The notes: generated by a model from the sequence alone, not told the origin. A stretch of 14,199 bases of DNA from Phycisphaerales bacterium (GCA_029260335.1 JAJDDL010000271.1:1-14199); one strand, 5' to 3'. Counted from the stretch's first letter, positions 5,875 to 12,185 are shown. A program made the numbers and translations.

Positions 5875-7254
5875 CTAACCAATCGAGCTTCCAACAATGC
5901 TCCAGAAGGCATCGCCTAGCTCGGCCTCAATCAGATTCGTAAACGCGTTCTCGACCGCGTCGATCAGCTCGAGATTGCTCGAGAGAACGCTCAGGGCATC
6001 AAGAACTGAGCCACCCGATCCATCGGGCATCTCAGACAGAATCACGTCGTACGCGCTGATGATGTCGCCAAAGTCAAGGAATGCTCCATCGCCATCGAAA
6101 TCTCGGACGCCGTCATCACCACCGAGCACCAGTTCGAACGCGTCCATGATCGCATCGCCCGCGCCCTCGGCGGGATCGTCGCGAATCAACTCCTCGATCT
6201 GGTCATTGGTAAACGCGCTCTTGATGACACGGTTGGCCTCGTGCATCGCCGGGCCCGCGACCGCGTTTAAGTCCTCCGCGGCGGTCATCAACGCGACGAA
6301 CTCTTCGGGCAACTCACCAAGGCCCAGTTCCAACTGACCTAGCAGAGAGATGAAATCGTCGTCAAGCCCAACGTGTTCACCGGAGTCATCGTCGTTTCCA
6401 CCGCCCCGATCGTCGGTGCCGTCATCATCCGAGCCATCTTGGGAATCATCGTCATTCCCACCGCCCTGGTCATCGGTGCCGTCATCGTTCGAGTCATCGC
6501 GGGAGTCGTCGTCGCGAGAATCCTCGTCCGCATTATGATCGCGGGCTTCATCGTCGCGTCCGCGGAAGTCATCGTCCCCGTCCTCGCCATAGAGCTCGTC
6601 TGATCCACTGTTGCCATTGAGGTCGTCGTTGCCGCGGCCGCCGTGGATGAGATCATCGCCAGCACCGCCGCTGACTCGATCATGCCCGTCATCGCCGTGC
6701 AACTCGTCGTCGCCGCGTCCGCCCTTGAGTTCGTCGTTGCCTTCCCCGCCATGGAGAGTGTCAACTCCATCATCGCCGCGGAGTTTGTCGGCTCCACCGC
6801 CGCCGTTCAGAATGTCATCGCCCTTGCGGCCACGGAGGATGTCGGCCCGATCGCCGCCGGTCAGAATGTCGTCGCCGGCCCCGCCAAGCAATCGGTTTCT
6901 GCTGTCCCCGCCGGTGATAACGTCATCGCCCCGGCCGCCTTCAATACGAAACCGGGTGAGCCTGCCCCGGTCATTGAAGAACTCGCCCGAGACTTCCGCC
7001 GAATCATCTCCCTGACCGAGCCGCACGCGAACGCGCCTGACACCTTCAAAGATGGTGCCGTCCTCAACTCCTTCGACGCCCGAGACTCGAACCTGTCCGT
7101 CGACGTCGGTGGCGTCGACGATTATGGCGTCGTCGCCATCGGTACCTCGTAGCTCGAGTGAACCCCCATCAAGGTTCGCTGAGAGAAGCTTGCGCTGCTC
7201 TAGATGCTCGAGCCCGAGGCCTAGGTCCTTGTGCGGATCACCTGATGTTGACAT
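5875..7254 (-). CDS. LEPR-XLL and hemolysin-type (RTX) calcium-binding repeat protein
   Basis: This is a 459 aa, very acidic, probably exported protein. The start at 7254 is chosen because AAGGAG lies 8 nt upstream and because LEQRKLLSA (residues 18-26), the LEPR-XLL-type planctomycete N-terminal motif, normally lies near the true N-terminus. A frame extending to 7365 would add 37 unlikely residues. Residues about 106-233 are around 14 nonapeptide RTX repeats of the GGxGxDxLxG type, which fold as a Ca2+-bound parallel beta-roll. Residues 234-293 are an Asp/Gly/Ser/Asn linker containing a 20-residue direct repeat. The C-terminal ~165 residues are helical and include an EF-hand/dockerin-like loop, DFDGDGAFLDFGD (385-397). 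I do not recognise the C-terminal domain. It is likely a surface or matrix protein. It stands alone on its strand and no type I secretion genes are nearby. Confidence 0.82.
   Translation of the reverse strand: MSTSGDPHKDLGLGLEHLEQRKLLSANLDGGSLELRGTDGDDAIIVDATDVDGQVRVSGVEGVEDGTIFEGVRRVRVRLGQGDDSAEVSGEFFNDRGRLTRFRIEGGRGDDVITGGDSRNRLLGGAGDDILTGGDRADILRGRKGDDILNGGGGADKLRGDDGVDTLHGGEGNDELKGGRGDDELHGDDGHDRVSGGAGDDLIHGGRGNDDLNGNSGSDELYGEDGDDDFRGRDDEARDHNADEDSRDDDSRDDSNDDGTDDQGGGNDDDSQDGSDDDGTDDRGGGNDDDSGEHVGLDDDFISLLGQLELGLGELPEEFVALMTAAEDLNAVAGPAMHEANRVIKSAFTNDQIEELIRDDPAEGAGDAIMDAFELVLGGDDGVRDFDGDGAFLDFGDIISAYDVILSEMPDGSGGSVLDALSVLSSNLELIDAVENAFTNLIEAELGDAFWSIVGSSIG
6381..6500 (-). repeat. two-copy 60-nt direct repeat inside the RTX gene
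   Basis: Two imperfect 60-nt units (6381-6440 and 6441-6500) align without gaps and encode the duplicated linker SNDDGTDDQGGGNDDDSQDG / SDDDGTDDRGGGNDDDSGE. It is a coding minisatellite, not a CRISPR. Confidence 0.8.
6556..6939 (-). repeat. RTX nonapeptide-coding repeat region
   Basis: About 14 consecutive 27-nt units encode GGxGxDxLx nonapeptides (residues 106-233 of the 459 aa protein). Units such as GGAGDDILT, GGEGNDELK and GGRGDDELH match the hemolysin-type calcium-binding consensus. Confidence 0.85.
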
Positions 7255-7313
7255 AGCTGTGTCTCCTTGCAAGACGCAGAAGCGAATGCTGTGCCACTGC
7301 GCGAAATGGATTG

Positions 7314-7333
7314 CCACGGCCTTCAGGCCGTGG
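7314..7333. repeat. REP/IS200-end-like perfect hairpin
   Basis: CCACGGCC (7314-7321), loop TTCA, GGCCGTGG (7326-7333). The core resembles the terminal or REP-type hairpins linked to IS200/IS605 and RAYT elements. No transposase gene is present in the window, so at most it is a solitary element. Confidence 0.4.
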
Positions 7334-7639
7334 TCGGCAGGAGTCGGATTTGCAATGTTGGCCATGCCCGGCCAGACAACTGGTCATGGAACAAGGGCTG
7401 GCAGGATGATGGTGCAAACGCGAGTTCGCTCGTGCCAGCGGATTTGTCCCGGGGGCGTGGAGAATCCGGTTCCTCGGCGTAACAGTTCGCGAACCCACCC
7501 CATGCTCACAATCCCCACTCTGGGGTGATTCTCTTGGGCACCTCGTCGTGAATCCCGGTTTTACCGGATCCGTCGGCTCGCGTGCGGCTCGGTGATGACG
7601 CCGCAATGGCCCCATGTTCGCGCATCGCCCGGGTGCTTC

Positions 7640-7692
7640 GACGCGGCCCGTTCAACCGAATCGATTCATTTGCAAACCGAGTGGGCCGCGTC
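7640..7692. promoter_or_regulatory. nested inverted repeats upstream of the Kre9-like gene
   Basis: GACGCGGCCC (7640-7649) is exactly complementary to GGGCCGCGTC (7683-7692). The 33-nt spacer contains the perfect 10-bp palindrome GAATCGATTC (7658-7667). It lies 72 nt before the plus-strand start. It could be an operator; no T-tract follows, so a terminator is unlikely. Confidence 0.4.
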
Positions 7693-7763
7693 CGGAAATG
7701 GGGGCATATTTGGCTGGGCGGTCGGGCGCCCTTGGGGAATAGGTCTGTAAAGGGGATATGACT

Positions 7764-8201
7764 ATGAATCGTCTCGCATGGCTGGGTCTCATCGCCGCCA
7801 GCTCAAGTCCAAGCCTTGCCCATGTGCGAGTGAACACTCCCAACGGCGGAGAGTCTCTGGAGGTCGGAACCAACTACATCGTCGAGTGGGAAATCGTCAT
7901 CATGCACGACACCCAGAACTGGGACGTGTTCTACTCCACCGAATCAAACGGCGGGGCCTGGGATCAGATCGGGTTCGATCTGCCCGCAGGCGACACTTCT
8001 GTGGGCAGCATCCACACATTCGAGTGGACGATCCCAGACAATCTCGCACCCGACGCGTGGTTGCGGGTCGTCCAAGACAACTCCGGGCGAGACTACGAAG
8101 ACGTGAGCGATGGGAGCTTTGCGATCGTTCCGGCACCAAGCTCTGCCGCCCTGTTGATGTTGGCCGGTGTCTGCGCGACCCGGCGGCGCCGCACGCGCTA
8201 A
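7764..8201 (+). CDS. secreted Kre9/KNH-like (PNGGE) domain protein with PEP-CTERM-type tail
   Basis: This is a 145 aa exported protein. ATG 7764 is favoured over ATG 7758 because AGGGG (7751-7755) lies 8 nt from the former but only 2 nt from the latter; the difference is two residues. The signal peptide ends at SLA (residue 19). The mature protein starts with VRVNTPNGGESLEVGTNYIV, the hallmark of the Kre9/KNH1-type 'Ser-Thr-rich anchored' beta-sandwich domain. The fold continues through FEWTIPDNLAPDAWLRVVQD and DVSDGSFAIV. The tail is VPAPSS (from residue 122), a short hydrophobic stretch and RRRRTR, so a PEP-CTERM-like sorting signal with PAP instead of PEP. It is unrelated in its body to the three paralogs at 1074-2779. 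It is probably a cell-surface or matrix protein; the ligand is unknown. Confidence 0.82.
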   Translation: MNRLAWLGLIAASSSPSLAHVRVNTPNGGESLEVGTNYIVEWEIVIMHDTQNWDVFYSTESNGGAWDQIGFDLPAGDTSVGSIHTFEWTIPDNLAPDAWLRVVQDNSGRDYEDVSDGSFAIVPAPSSAALLMLAGVCATRRRRTR

Positions 8202-8253
8202 CAGTTCTTGAATGATTAATCAAGTGGCCCGAGCGCGGACGGATCCTGCCGTA

Positions 8254-8649
8254 CTAGTGCGGCACTTCCTTCACCGCGTTGCGATTCCAGGACGGCACAC
8301 GGATCACAATCGGCCCATCGCCTTCGACCTCGCACTGGCAGCTCAGTCGGCTGTTGATCTGCAGCCCCGGAGCTTCCTCGACCCTGTCCTCCTCGGCTTC
8401 GGTCGCCTCAGAAACCTGATCGTCGCCATCTTCGAGATAAATGTGGCATGTGGAGCATGCACAGACGCCGCCGCAGGCGTGCTCGATATTGATGCCCGCC
8501 TCGATCGCGACTTCGAGAAGATGCTCGCCCTTGGCGGCCATCAGATCCCACTCGCGTTGGTCGGTGTCGGTCAGAGCGTGGGGGTCCTCGAGGATGATCT
8601 TGACGGGCACCTCCTTGGGGCCCTCAACCTCGGAATGGTGCATGTGCAT
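8254..8649 (-). CDS. [2Fe-2S] ferredoxin, adrenodoxin/Isc type
   Basis: This is a 131 aa electron carrier. The cluster ligands follow the adrenodoxin-type C-x5-C-x2-C...C pattern: C59, C65 and C68 in HACGGVCACSTCH, and C104 in SRLSCQCEV. The preceding GEHLLEVAIEAGINIEHACG segment is typical of Isc-type ferredoxins. ATG 8649 is used, with a GAGG about 9 nt upstream; ATG 8643 two codons later is the alternative. The N-terminus is unusual (MHMHHSEVEG, three histidines in five residues), and ligands 3 and 4 are separated by an acidic stretch (EATEAEEDRVEE). Extra cysteines C63 and C106 are not expected ligands. It stands alone, divergent from the glycosyltransferase at 8729 across 79 nt. Its partner cannot be inferred here. 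Confidence 0.9.
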   Translation of the reverse strand: MHMHHSEVEGPKEVPVKIILEDPHALTDTDQREWDLMAAKGEHLLEVAIEAGINIEHACGGVCACSTCHIYLEDGDDQVSEATEAEEDRVEEAPGLQINSRLSCQCEVEGDGPIVIRVPSWNRNAVKEVPH

Positions 8650-8728
8650 GGGACGTTTCCTCAACTGAGAATCAGAATCAATCAAGCGTAGGCGAGAGGC
8701 CGCAGTCCTGCTATCTTTACCGCACGCC

Positions 8729-9562
8729 ATGGAAGGCCCCACCGACACCACGCTCAGCGTCGTCGCTCCCGCTCACAACGAGGAGGGCAATGTCGAAGCG
8801 CTTGTCAAGGCCGTGGGCGATGCGCTCACGCCAACCGGCATCCCCTTCGAGTTTCTCATCGTGGACGACGCCTCCACCGATCAGACCGCAGCGCGGGTGC
8901 AAGATCTTCAAGCCGCCCATCCATGGCTTCGGCTCATCTCGCTCGGACGTCCTGCTGCCGGCGGCGGCAACGGCCAGTCGATCGCCTTCAAAGTCGGCTT
9001 CGCGCGGGCGCGCGGCGCACTCATCGCCGTACTCGACGCAGACCTGCAGAACGACCCGGCGGACTTGCCCGCGATGCTCGAACTTATGCAAGCCGAGAAC
9101 GCAGACTTCGTCCAAGGCGATCGCTCTGCGGCTCGTCGTCAAGGCGACGCCTGGGTACGCCAGGTCACGTCGGTCATCGGCCGCATGTCCCGAAGAATCA
9201 TCCTCGGCGACCAGGTTCGCGACACCGGTTGTTCCTTGCGCGTGATGAAACGAGAGATCGCCCTGCGCCTGCCGTTGGAGTTCAAGGGCATGCACCGGTT
9301 CATCCCGGTGACCGCAAGCCAGATGGGCTACAAGGTCATTCAGATGCCGGTGAGCCACCATCCGCGCCACGCCGGCGAAACCAAATATGGCATGGGCATC
9401 TTGCCGAGGGCCATCCCGGGCTTTATCGACTGCTTCGCCGTGCGTTGGATGCGAGCGCGCAGACGCCATCCTGTGAGCGTGACCGAAGCGCCGATGGAAG
9501 CGGAGGTTGAGGTTTCGATCGATGTCGGTCTCGGCGCACCGCTCAGGGAGCACGGCGGTTGA
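8729..9562 (+). CDS. family 2 glycosyltransferase (DPM1/polyprenyl-phosphate sugar transferase-like)
   Basis: This 277 aa cytoplasmic-face glycosyltransferase of the GT-A fold probably transfers a sugar from a nucleotide donor to a polyprenyl phosphate. Seen motifs are SVVAPAHNEEGNVEAL (residues 10-25), the nucleotide-binding VDDASTD (45-51), the metal-binding AVLDADLQNDP (100-110), the GCSLRVMKREI segment and GMHRFIP, all typical of the dolichol-phosphate-mannose-synthase-like branch. It lacks the C-terminal membrane helices of GtrB/ArnC relatives and ends in an acidic tail (EAEVEVSIDVG). No Shine-Dalgarno precedes ATG 8729; a TATCTT box (8712-8717) lies 11 nt upstream, so the mRNA leader is probably very short. 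The stop overlaps the next start (TTGA at 9559-9562), which implies translational coupling with the LAB_N gene. Confidence 0.88.
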   Translation: MEGPTDTTLSVVAPAHNEEGNVEALVKAVGDALTPTGIPFEFLIVDDASTDQTAARVQDLQAAHPWLRLISLGRPAAGGGNGQSIAFKVGFARARGALIAVLDADLQNDPADLPAMLELMQAENADFVQGDRSAARRQGDAWVRQVTSVIGRMSRRIILGDQVRDTGCSLRVMKREIALRLPLEFKGMHRFIPVTASQMGYKVIQMPVSHHPRHAGETKYGMGILPRAIPGFIDCFAVRWMRARRRHPVSVTEAPMEAEVEVSIDVGLGAPLREHGG

Positions 9563-10224
9563 AACCCGGCCCGATCATCGCGATGATTCTCTTGCCATTG
9601 CTCGGGCTGTGGCTTATTTGGAACCGGCCGAATCCGGTCGGCAACACGCCCTTGCGTGCGAATGCCGAGGTGCAGCACGTTCGAATCGGAAACTCAAGCG
9701 GGCTGATCGAGGTTGTTCTGGAGCCGGATGGGAGCAATTCGTTTCGTTTTCTGCTCGATGAGCAACCTTCGCCGGTGCTCAACGACGAGGCGATCAAGAA
9801 CCTCCTGGGCGACCGGGTCCATGCCCAGCTCATTTCCGGTCCAACCAACCCGTTGTTTCGACTCTTCAACATCGCGAACTGGGGGAGCATGATCTGGGTC
9901 GTGGTGGGTCTCGGCGGGCAGGCCGTGTTCATGAGCCGGTTTCTCATCCAGTGGATTGTGTCGGAGCGGAAACGTGAATCGGTCGTGCCTCCGGTCTTCT
10001 GGTGGATCAGCCTGGTCGGTGCCATCTTCCTCTTCGCGTACTTCATCTGGCGACGCGATATCGTGGGGGTCCTCGGCCAATCGACAGGCGTCGTGATCTA
10101 TGCCCGCAATCTGCGGCTTATCCACAAGCAGACCAAGCGGCTCGCACGCACCGACGCCGTCGCACCTGAGGGCTCGGAGCATGGGCTGGACCCCGCATCC
10201 GACACAAAGAAACCTGGGCCGTGA
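9559..10224 (+). CDS. LAB_N-domain (lipid A biosynthesis N-terminal domain) membrane protein
   Basis: This is a 221 aa membrane protein. The start is TTG 9559, overlapping the TGA of the glycosyltransferase by 4 nt, with AGGGAG (9545-9550) 8 nt upstream. Residues 5-21 form a first hydrophobic segment. Residues 25-100 look extracytoplasmic and polar (VRIGNSSGLIEVVLEPDGSN). Residues about 108-188 form the LAB_N domain with three further hydrophobic segments and the family signature GGQAVFMSRFLIQWIVSERK, then PPVFWWISLVGA and GQSTGVVIYARNL. LAB_N proteins are short membrane proteins commonly found beside DPM1-like GT2 enzymes and lipid A-type glycosyltransferases; the exact reaction is not settled. 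Together with the preceding gene it suggests a lipid-linked sugar module. The tail is basic, then polar. Confidence 0.85.
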   Translation: MKPGPIIAMILLPLLGLWLIWNRPNPVGNTPLRANAEVQHVRIGNSSGLIEVVLEPDGSNSFRFLLDEQPSPVLNDEAIKNLLGDRVHAQLISGPTNPLFRLFNIANWGSMIWVVVGLGGQAVFMSRFLIQWIVSERKRESVVPPVFWWISLVGAIFLFAYFIWRRDIVGVLGQSTGVVIYARNLRLIHKQTKRLARTDAVAPEGSEHGLDPASDTKKPGP

Positions 10225-10247
10225 TCGTGGCAATTCCAGTATTTCGC

Positions 10248-10284
10248 TCTTGCCAGACCCGGCAAGATCGCCGACACTAATCAC
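10248..10284 (+). promoter_or_regulatory. candidate sigma70-type promoter and dyad before the unknown gene pair
   Basis: TTGCCA (10250-10255) matches the -35 consensus at five of six bases. After a 17-nt spacer, GACACT (10273-10278) is a weaker -10. Transcription would start at about 10285, the A of the ATG, giving a leaderless message. The -35 sits inside a 7-bp hairpin, TCTTGCC (10248-10254) / GGCAAGA (10261-10267), with a 6-nt loop. That hairpin might instead be the end of the LAB_N transcript, but it has no T-tract. Confidence 0.4.
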
Positions 10285-10908
10285 ATGCAGGTCTACTTGG
10301 ACAACGAGCCGCTGAGTGTTGATCGCCTGACGATGAGGTCCGCGTTCGGAGCGGCAATCGAGTCGGCGCGAGGGCTGGGGCGGGTGATCGTGGAGGTCGT
10401 CGCCGACGGGCAACCCGTCGCGGGGACGGTTCTGGCCGATCCGCCGGACGATCCACTCGATGGCGACGAACTGCGTTTCACCTCCGTCGAGCCTTGGTCC
10501 ATGGTCTACGAGATCATGCATGAGTCCGCCGAGGCGTTGGAAGCCGCGAGCGCACACCAGCGTCGCGCGAGCGAGCACCTGCTCGATAGCAAGCTCGACG
10601 AGGCCCGCGAGGATATCGACGTCGCGATGGGTATTTGGCAGCAGGTTGTGATGGCCATCCAACGCAGCGGCCAACTCCTGGATATCGATATCGAAACCCT
10701 CGAGTTTGGAGATCCGCCAACCCCACTGGGCGAAAGGGTCAAGGGGCTTGCGCAGCTCCTCACAACGTTGACTCAAGGCGCACAGAACGAGGACTGGTCC
10801 AGCCTCGGCGACCTGCTCGCCTACGAACTCGAAGAGGAAGCCGAGAACTGGCGCGAGATCGTTGTGTCGCTCGCCAAAGCGGTGCGCGACGAGAATGTCT
10901 CGCAATAA
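10285..10908 (+). CDS. hypothetical protein, first gene of an unknown overlapping pair
   Basis: This is a 207 aa cytoplasmic-type protein that I do not recognise. There is no signal peptide or membrane segment. Residues 1 to about 72 look like a small alpha/beta part (MQVYLDNEPLSVDRL, then GRVIVEVVADGQPVAGTVLA). The remainder is strongly helical and acidic (HESAEALEAASAHQRRASEH, DEAREDIDVAMGIWQQVVMA, LAYELEEEAENWREIVVSLA), suggesting a helical bundle. There is no Shine-Dalgarno; the ATG lies directly behind a possible promoter. The stop overlaps the next gene by 14 nt, so the two products are probably made together. Codon use matches the neighbours and the length is a plausible complete protein. 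Confidence 0.75.
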   Translation: MQVYLDNEPLSVDRLTMRSAFGAAIESARGLGRVIVEVVADGQPVAGTVLADPPDDPLDGDELRFTSVEPWSMVYEIMHESAEALEAASAHQRRASEHLLDSKLDEAREDIDVAMGIWQQVVMAIQRSGQLLDIDIETLEFGDPPTPLGERVKGLAQLLTTLTQGAQNEDWSSLGDLLAYELEEEAENWREIVVSLAKAVRDENVSQ

Positions 10909-11662
10909 CCCCGACCAAAGTGTGGGCGACGGCGACGCCACGGATGATCCGCGCGCAAAGCGGGCCGCGTCCGGTCCAAGGAATCCCAAGCCCAAGCCGG
11001 GCACCAACCCATTCCGTCGCGAGAGCCTCGCTCGAAGAGATCTGGAGATGGCGTGGCATTCACGCGACTACGCGGGAATCGCGAGTCTCGCAGAAACGCT
11101 CCGAAACTCTCGCGCGGTCATTCGTGAGATGGCCCTCGAGGCCGGGGCCGTCAGTGTGATCAACCGTATTGCGCAGTTGCAAGAGACACCCCAGTCCGGT
11201 TGTGTGCTGGTGACACCACCCTTGGTCGGCGCAGAGGGGCGTGGCTATCGCGACGACGCATGGACGCGCCAGATTGCGGTCCTGCTCGTAACGCGCGAGC
11301 CGCGTACGAAAGCCGGGCTCTGGCCCGTGGTTGCGGTGGGGGAAGGCTCACACCGAGGTTACGTCCAACCCCCGCCGGGCGTGCGCGAAGTGCCCGCCAC
11401 CGTGTGTCGAGACGAGATGAGCTCGCTCCCAGAACCAGACTGGTTCCTCAGCGCGTCCAAGGCCATCGGTGAGGCGGTGCTTAAGAAAACCGCGGAGCTG
11501 GAACATCCTTCGTGGCGGGTTGAGGACCTGCTCAACGCCGTGCTCGCGCATCCTGATGATGAAGCGATTCACGATGCGCTCGCGGAGGCGGCGCTCGAAG
11601 CCGCTCGCACCGAAGAACCCGAGGGCACTCGGCCGGATTCCTCAGATCCATTCTGTTTCTGA
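10895..11662 (+). CDS. hypothetical protein, second gene of an unknown overlapping pair
   Basis: This is a 255 aa soluble-type protein that I do not recognise. ATG 10895 is chosen because it overlaps the previous stop by 14 nt, typical of coupled genes; the frame is open upstream to 10862, but that part is inside the first gene. Residues 1 to about 40 are polar, basic and probably disordered (RAKRAASGPRNPKPKPG). A helical segment follows (RRDLEMAWHSRDYAGIASLA). The centre has strands (GCVLVTPPLVG, RQIAVLLVTREP, GLWPVVAVGEG), and the C-terminus is helical and acidic, ending DSSDPFCF. No catalytic motif is evident. It converges on the glycine-zipper gene across 126 nt. Confidence 0.72.
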   Translation: MSRNNPDQSVGDGDATDDPRAKRAASGPRNPKPKPGTNPFRRESLARRDLEMAWHSRDYAGIASLAETLRNSRAVIREMALEAGAVSVINRIAQLQETPQSGCVLVTPPLVGAEGRGYRDDAWTRQIAVLLVTREPRTKAGLWPVVAVGEGSHRGYVQPPPGVREVPATVCRDEMSSLPEPDWFLSASKAIGEAVLKKTAELEHPSWRVEDLLNAVLAHPDDEAIHDALAEAALEAARTEEPEGTRPDSSDPFCF

Positions 11663-11700
11663 GTCGCAATCGAGTCTGACCATTCGTCAACGACACCGTC

Positions 11701-11725
11701 CTGCGAGCCCAAAGCGCAAGCGAGG
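11701..11725. repeat. planctomycete-type 'SPKRKRG' dispersed element, single copy
   Basis: In the intergenic gap after the 10895 gene, GCGAGCCCAAAGCGCAAGCG and the following AGG (11703-11725) would read SPKRKRG in one frame. I recall this string recurring in spurious short planctomycete ORFs. A diverged relative lies at 5806-5828 in the other convergent gap. Confidence 0.45.
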
Positions 11726-11788
11726 TTTCTTCAAAGCTTCAAGAGCTTCCAAGCGGTCAGAGATCGTTCGCGATCACGTACGACTCGG

Positions 11789-12139
11789 CTACCGCGGATA
11801 CCCGCGCCCGCGATGCCCATGTCGATCGCCGTAGTAGTAGTCCTCGCGGCGGTCGTAGTAGTAACCGTCATCGCGGTAGCCACTGTGCCCGCCATACCCG
11901 CGCCTGTCGGCACGTCGGTTCTGATCGCCAATGACAGCGCCACTCACGCCGCCGATGATCGCCCCGGCCGCTGCGCCCTTGCCCATGTCGCCAGTCAGGC
12001 TCCCTAGGCCCATGCCTGCGAGCCCGCCCAACGCGGCACCGGTCAGCCCGCCGCCGACACCGTTCGAGCATCCGCCGGCAAAGAGAACGAACCCTGCCCC
12101 GGCGGTTGCCAGTCCGAGTTTCTGGATCTTGCGAGTCAT
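11789..12139 (-). CDS. glycine-zipper lipoprotein-like protein
   Basis: This is a 116 aa envelope protein. ATG 12139 is chosen over ATG 12151 because GGAGG lies 5-6 nt before it. The N-terminus MTRKIQKLGLATAGAGFVLFAGGC has the basic region, hydrophobic core and AGGC near-lipobox of a lipoprotein, with cysteine at residue 24; the usual leucine at -3 is replaced by alanine, so lipidation is likely but not certain. Residues about 28-70 are a glycine zipper (GLTGAALGGLAGMGLGSLTG, GAAAGAIIGGVSGAVIGDQN), a motif that packs helices in membranes. The C-terminal ~45 residues are Tyr/Arg/Asp/His-rich low complexity (YYYDRREDYYYGDRHGHRGR). Small proteins of this type often sit in or near the outer membrane. 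The function is unknown. Confidence 0.82.
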   Translation of the reverse strand: MTRKIQKLGLATAGAGFVLFAGGCSNGVGGGLTGAALGGLAGMGLGSLTGDMGKGAAAGAIIGGVSGAVIGDQNRRADRRGYGGHSGYRDDGYYYDRREDYYYGDRHGHRGRGYPR

Positions 12140-12185
12140 GACGTCCTCCATTTCTGCCTCAGGTCCAAAGCGAGAGGCTCATGTA

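Larger units (their letters stand above)
7255..7763. other. 509-nt gene-free divergent region with several dyads
   Basis: This region lies between the RTX gene (minus) and the Kre9-like PEP-CTERM gene (plus). No open frame in it looks coding. It contains a perfect 8-bp hairpin CCACGGCC/GGCCGTGG (7314-7333), a CACCCCA (7496-7502) / TGGGGTG (7521-7527) pair, a small CCGGT-TTT-ACCGG hairpin (7555-7567), and a 10-bp inverted repeat with a central palindrome (7640-7692). It must hold both promoters; I cannot define them with confidence. A small RNA is possible but unsupported. Confidence 0.5.

Noticed and set aside
6381..6939. CRISPR-like or minisatellite array
   Set aside because: The periodicity is explained by coding repeats (27-nt RTX units and a 60-nt acidic linker duplication) in an intact frame.
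7255..7365. N-terminal extension of the RTX protein by 37 residues
   Set aside because: AAGGAG is placed for 7254 and the LEPR-XLL motif then falls at residues 18-26; the extension translates the REP-like hairpin.
7255..7615. Short open frames in the divergent region on both strands
   Set aside because: Compositions are Arg/Pro/His-rich as expected from out-of-frame GC-rich DNA, with no ribosome binding sites or recognisable domains.
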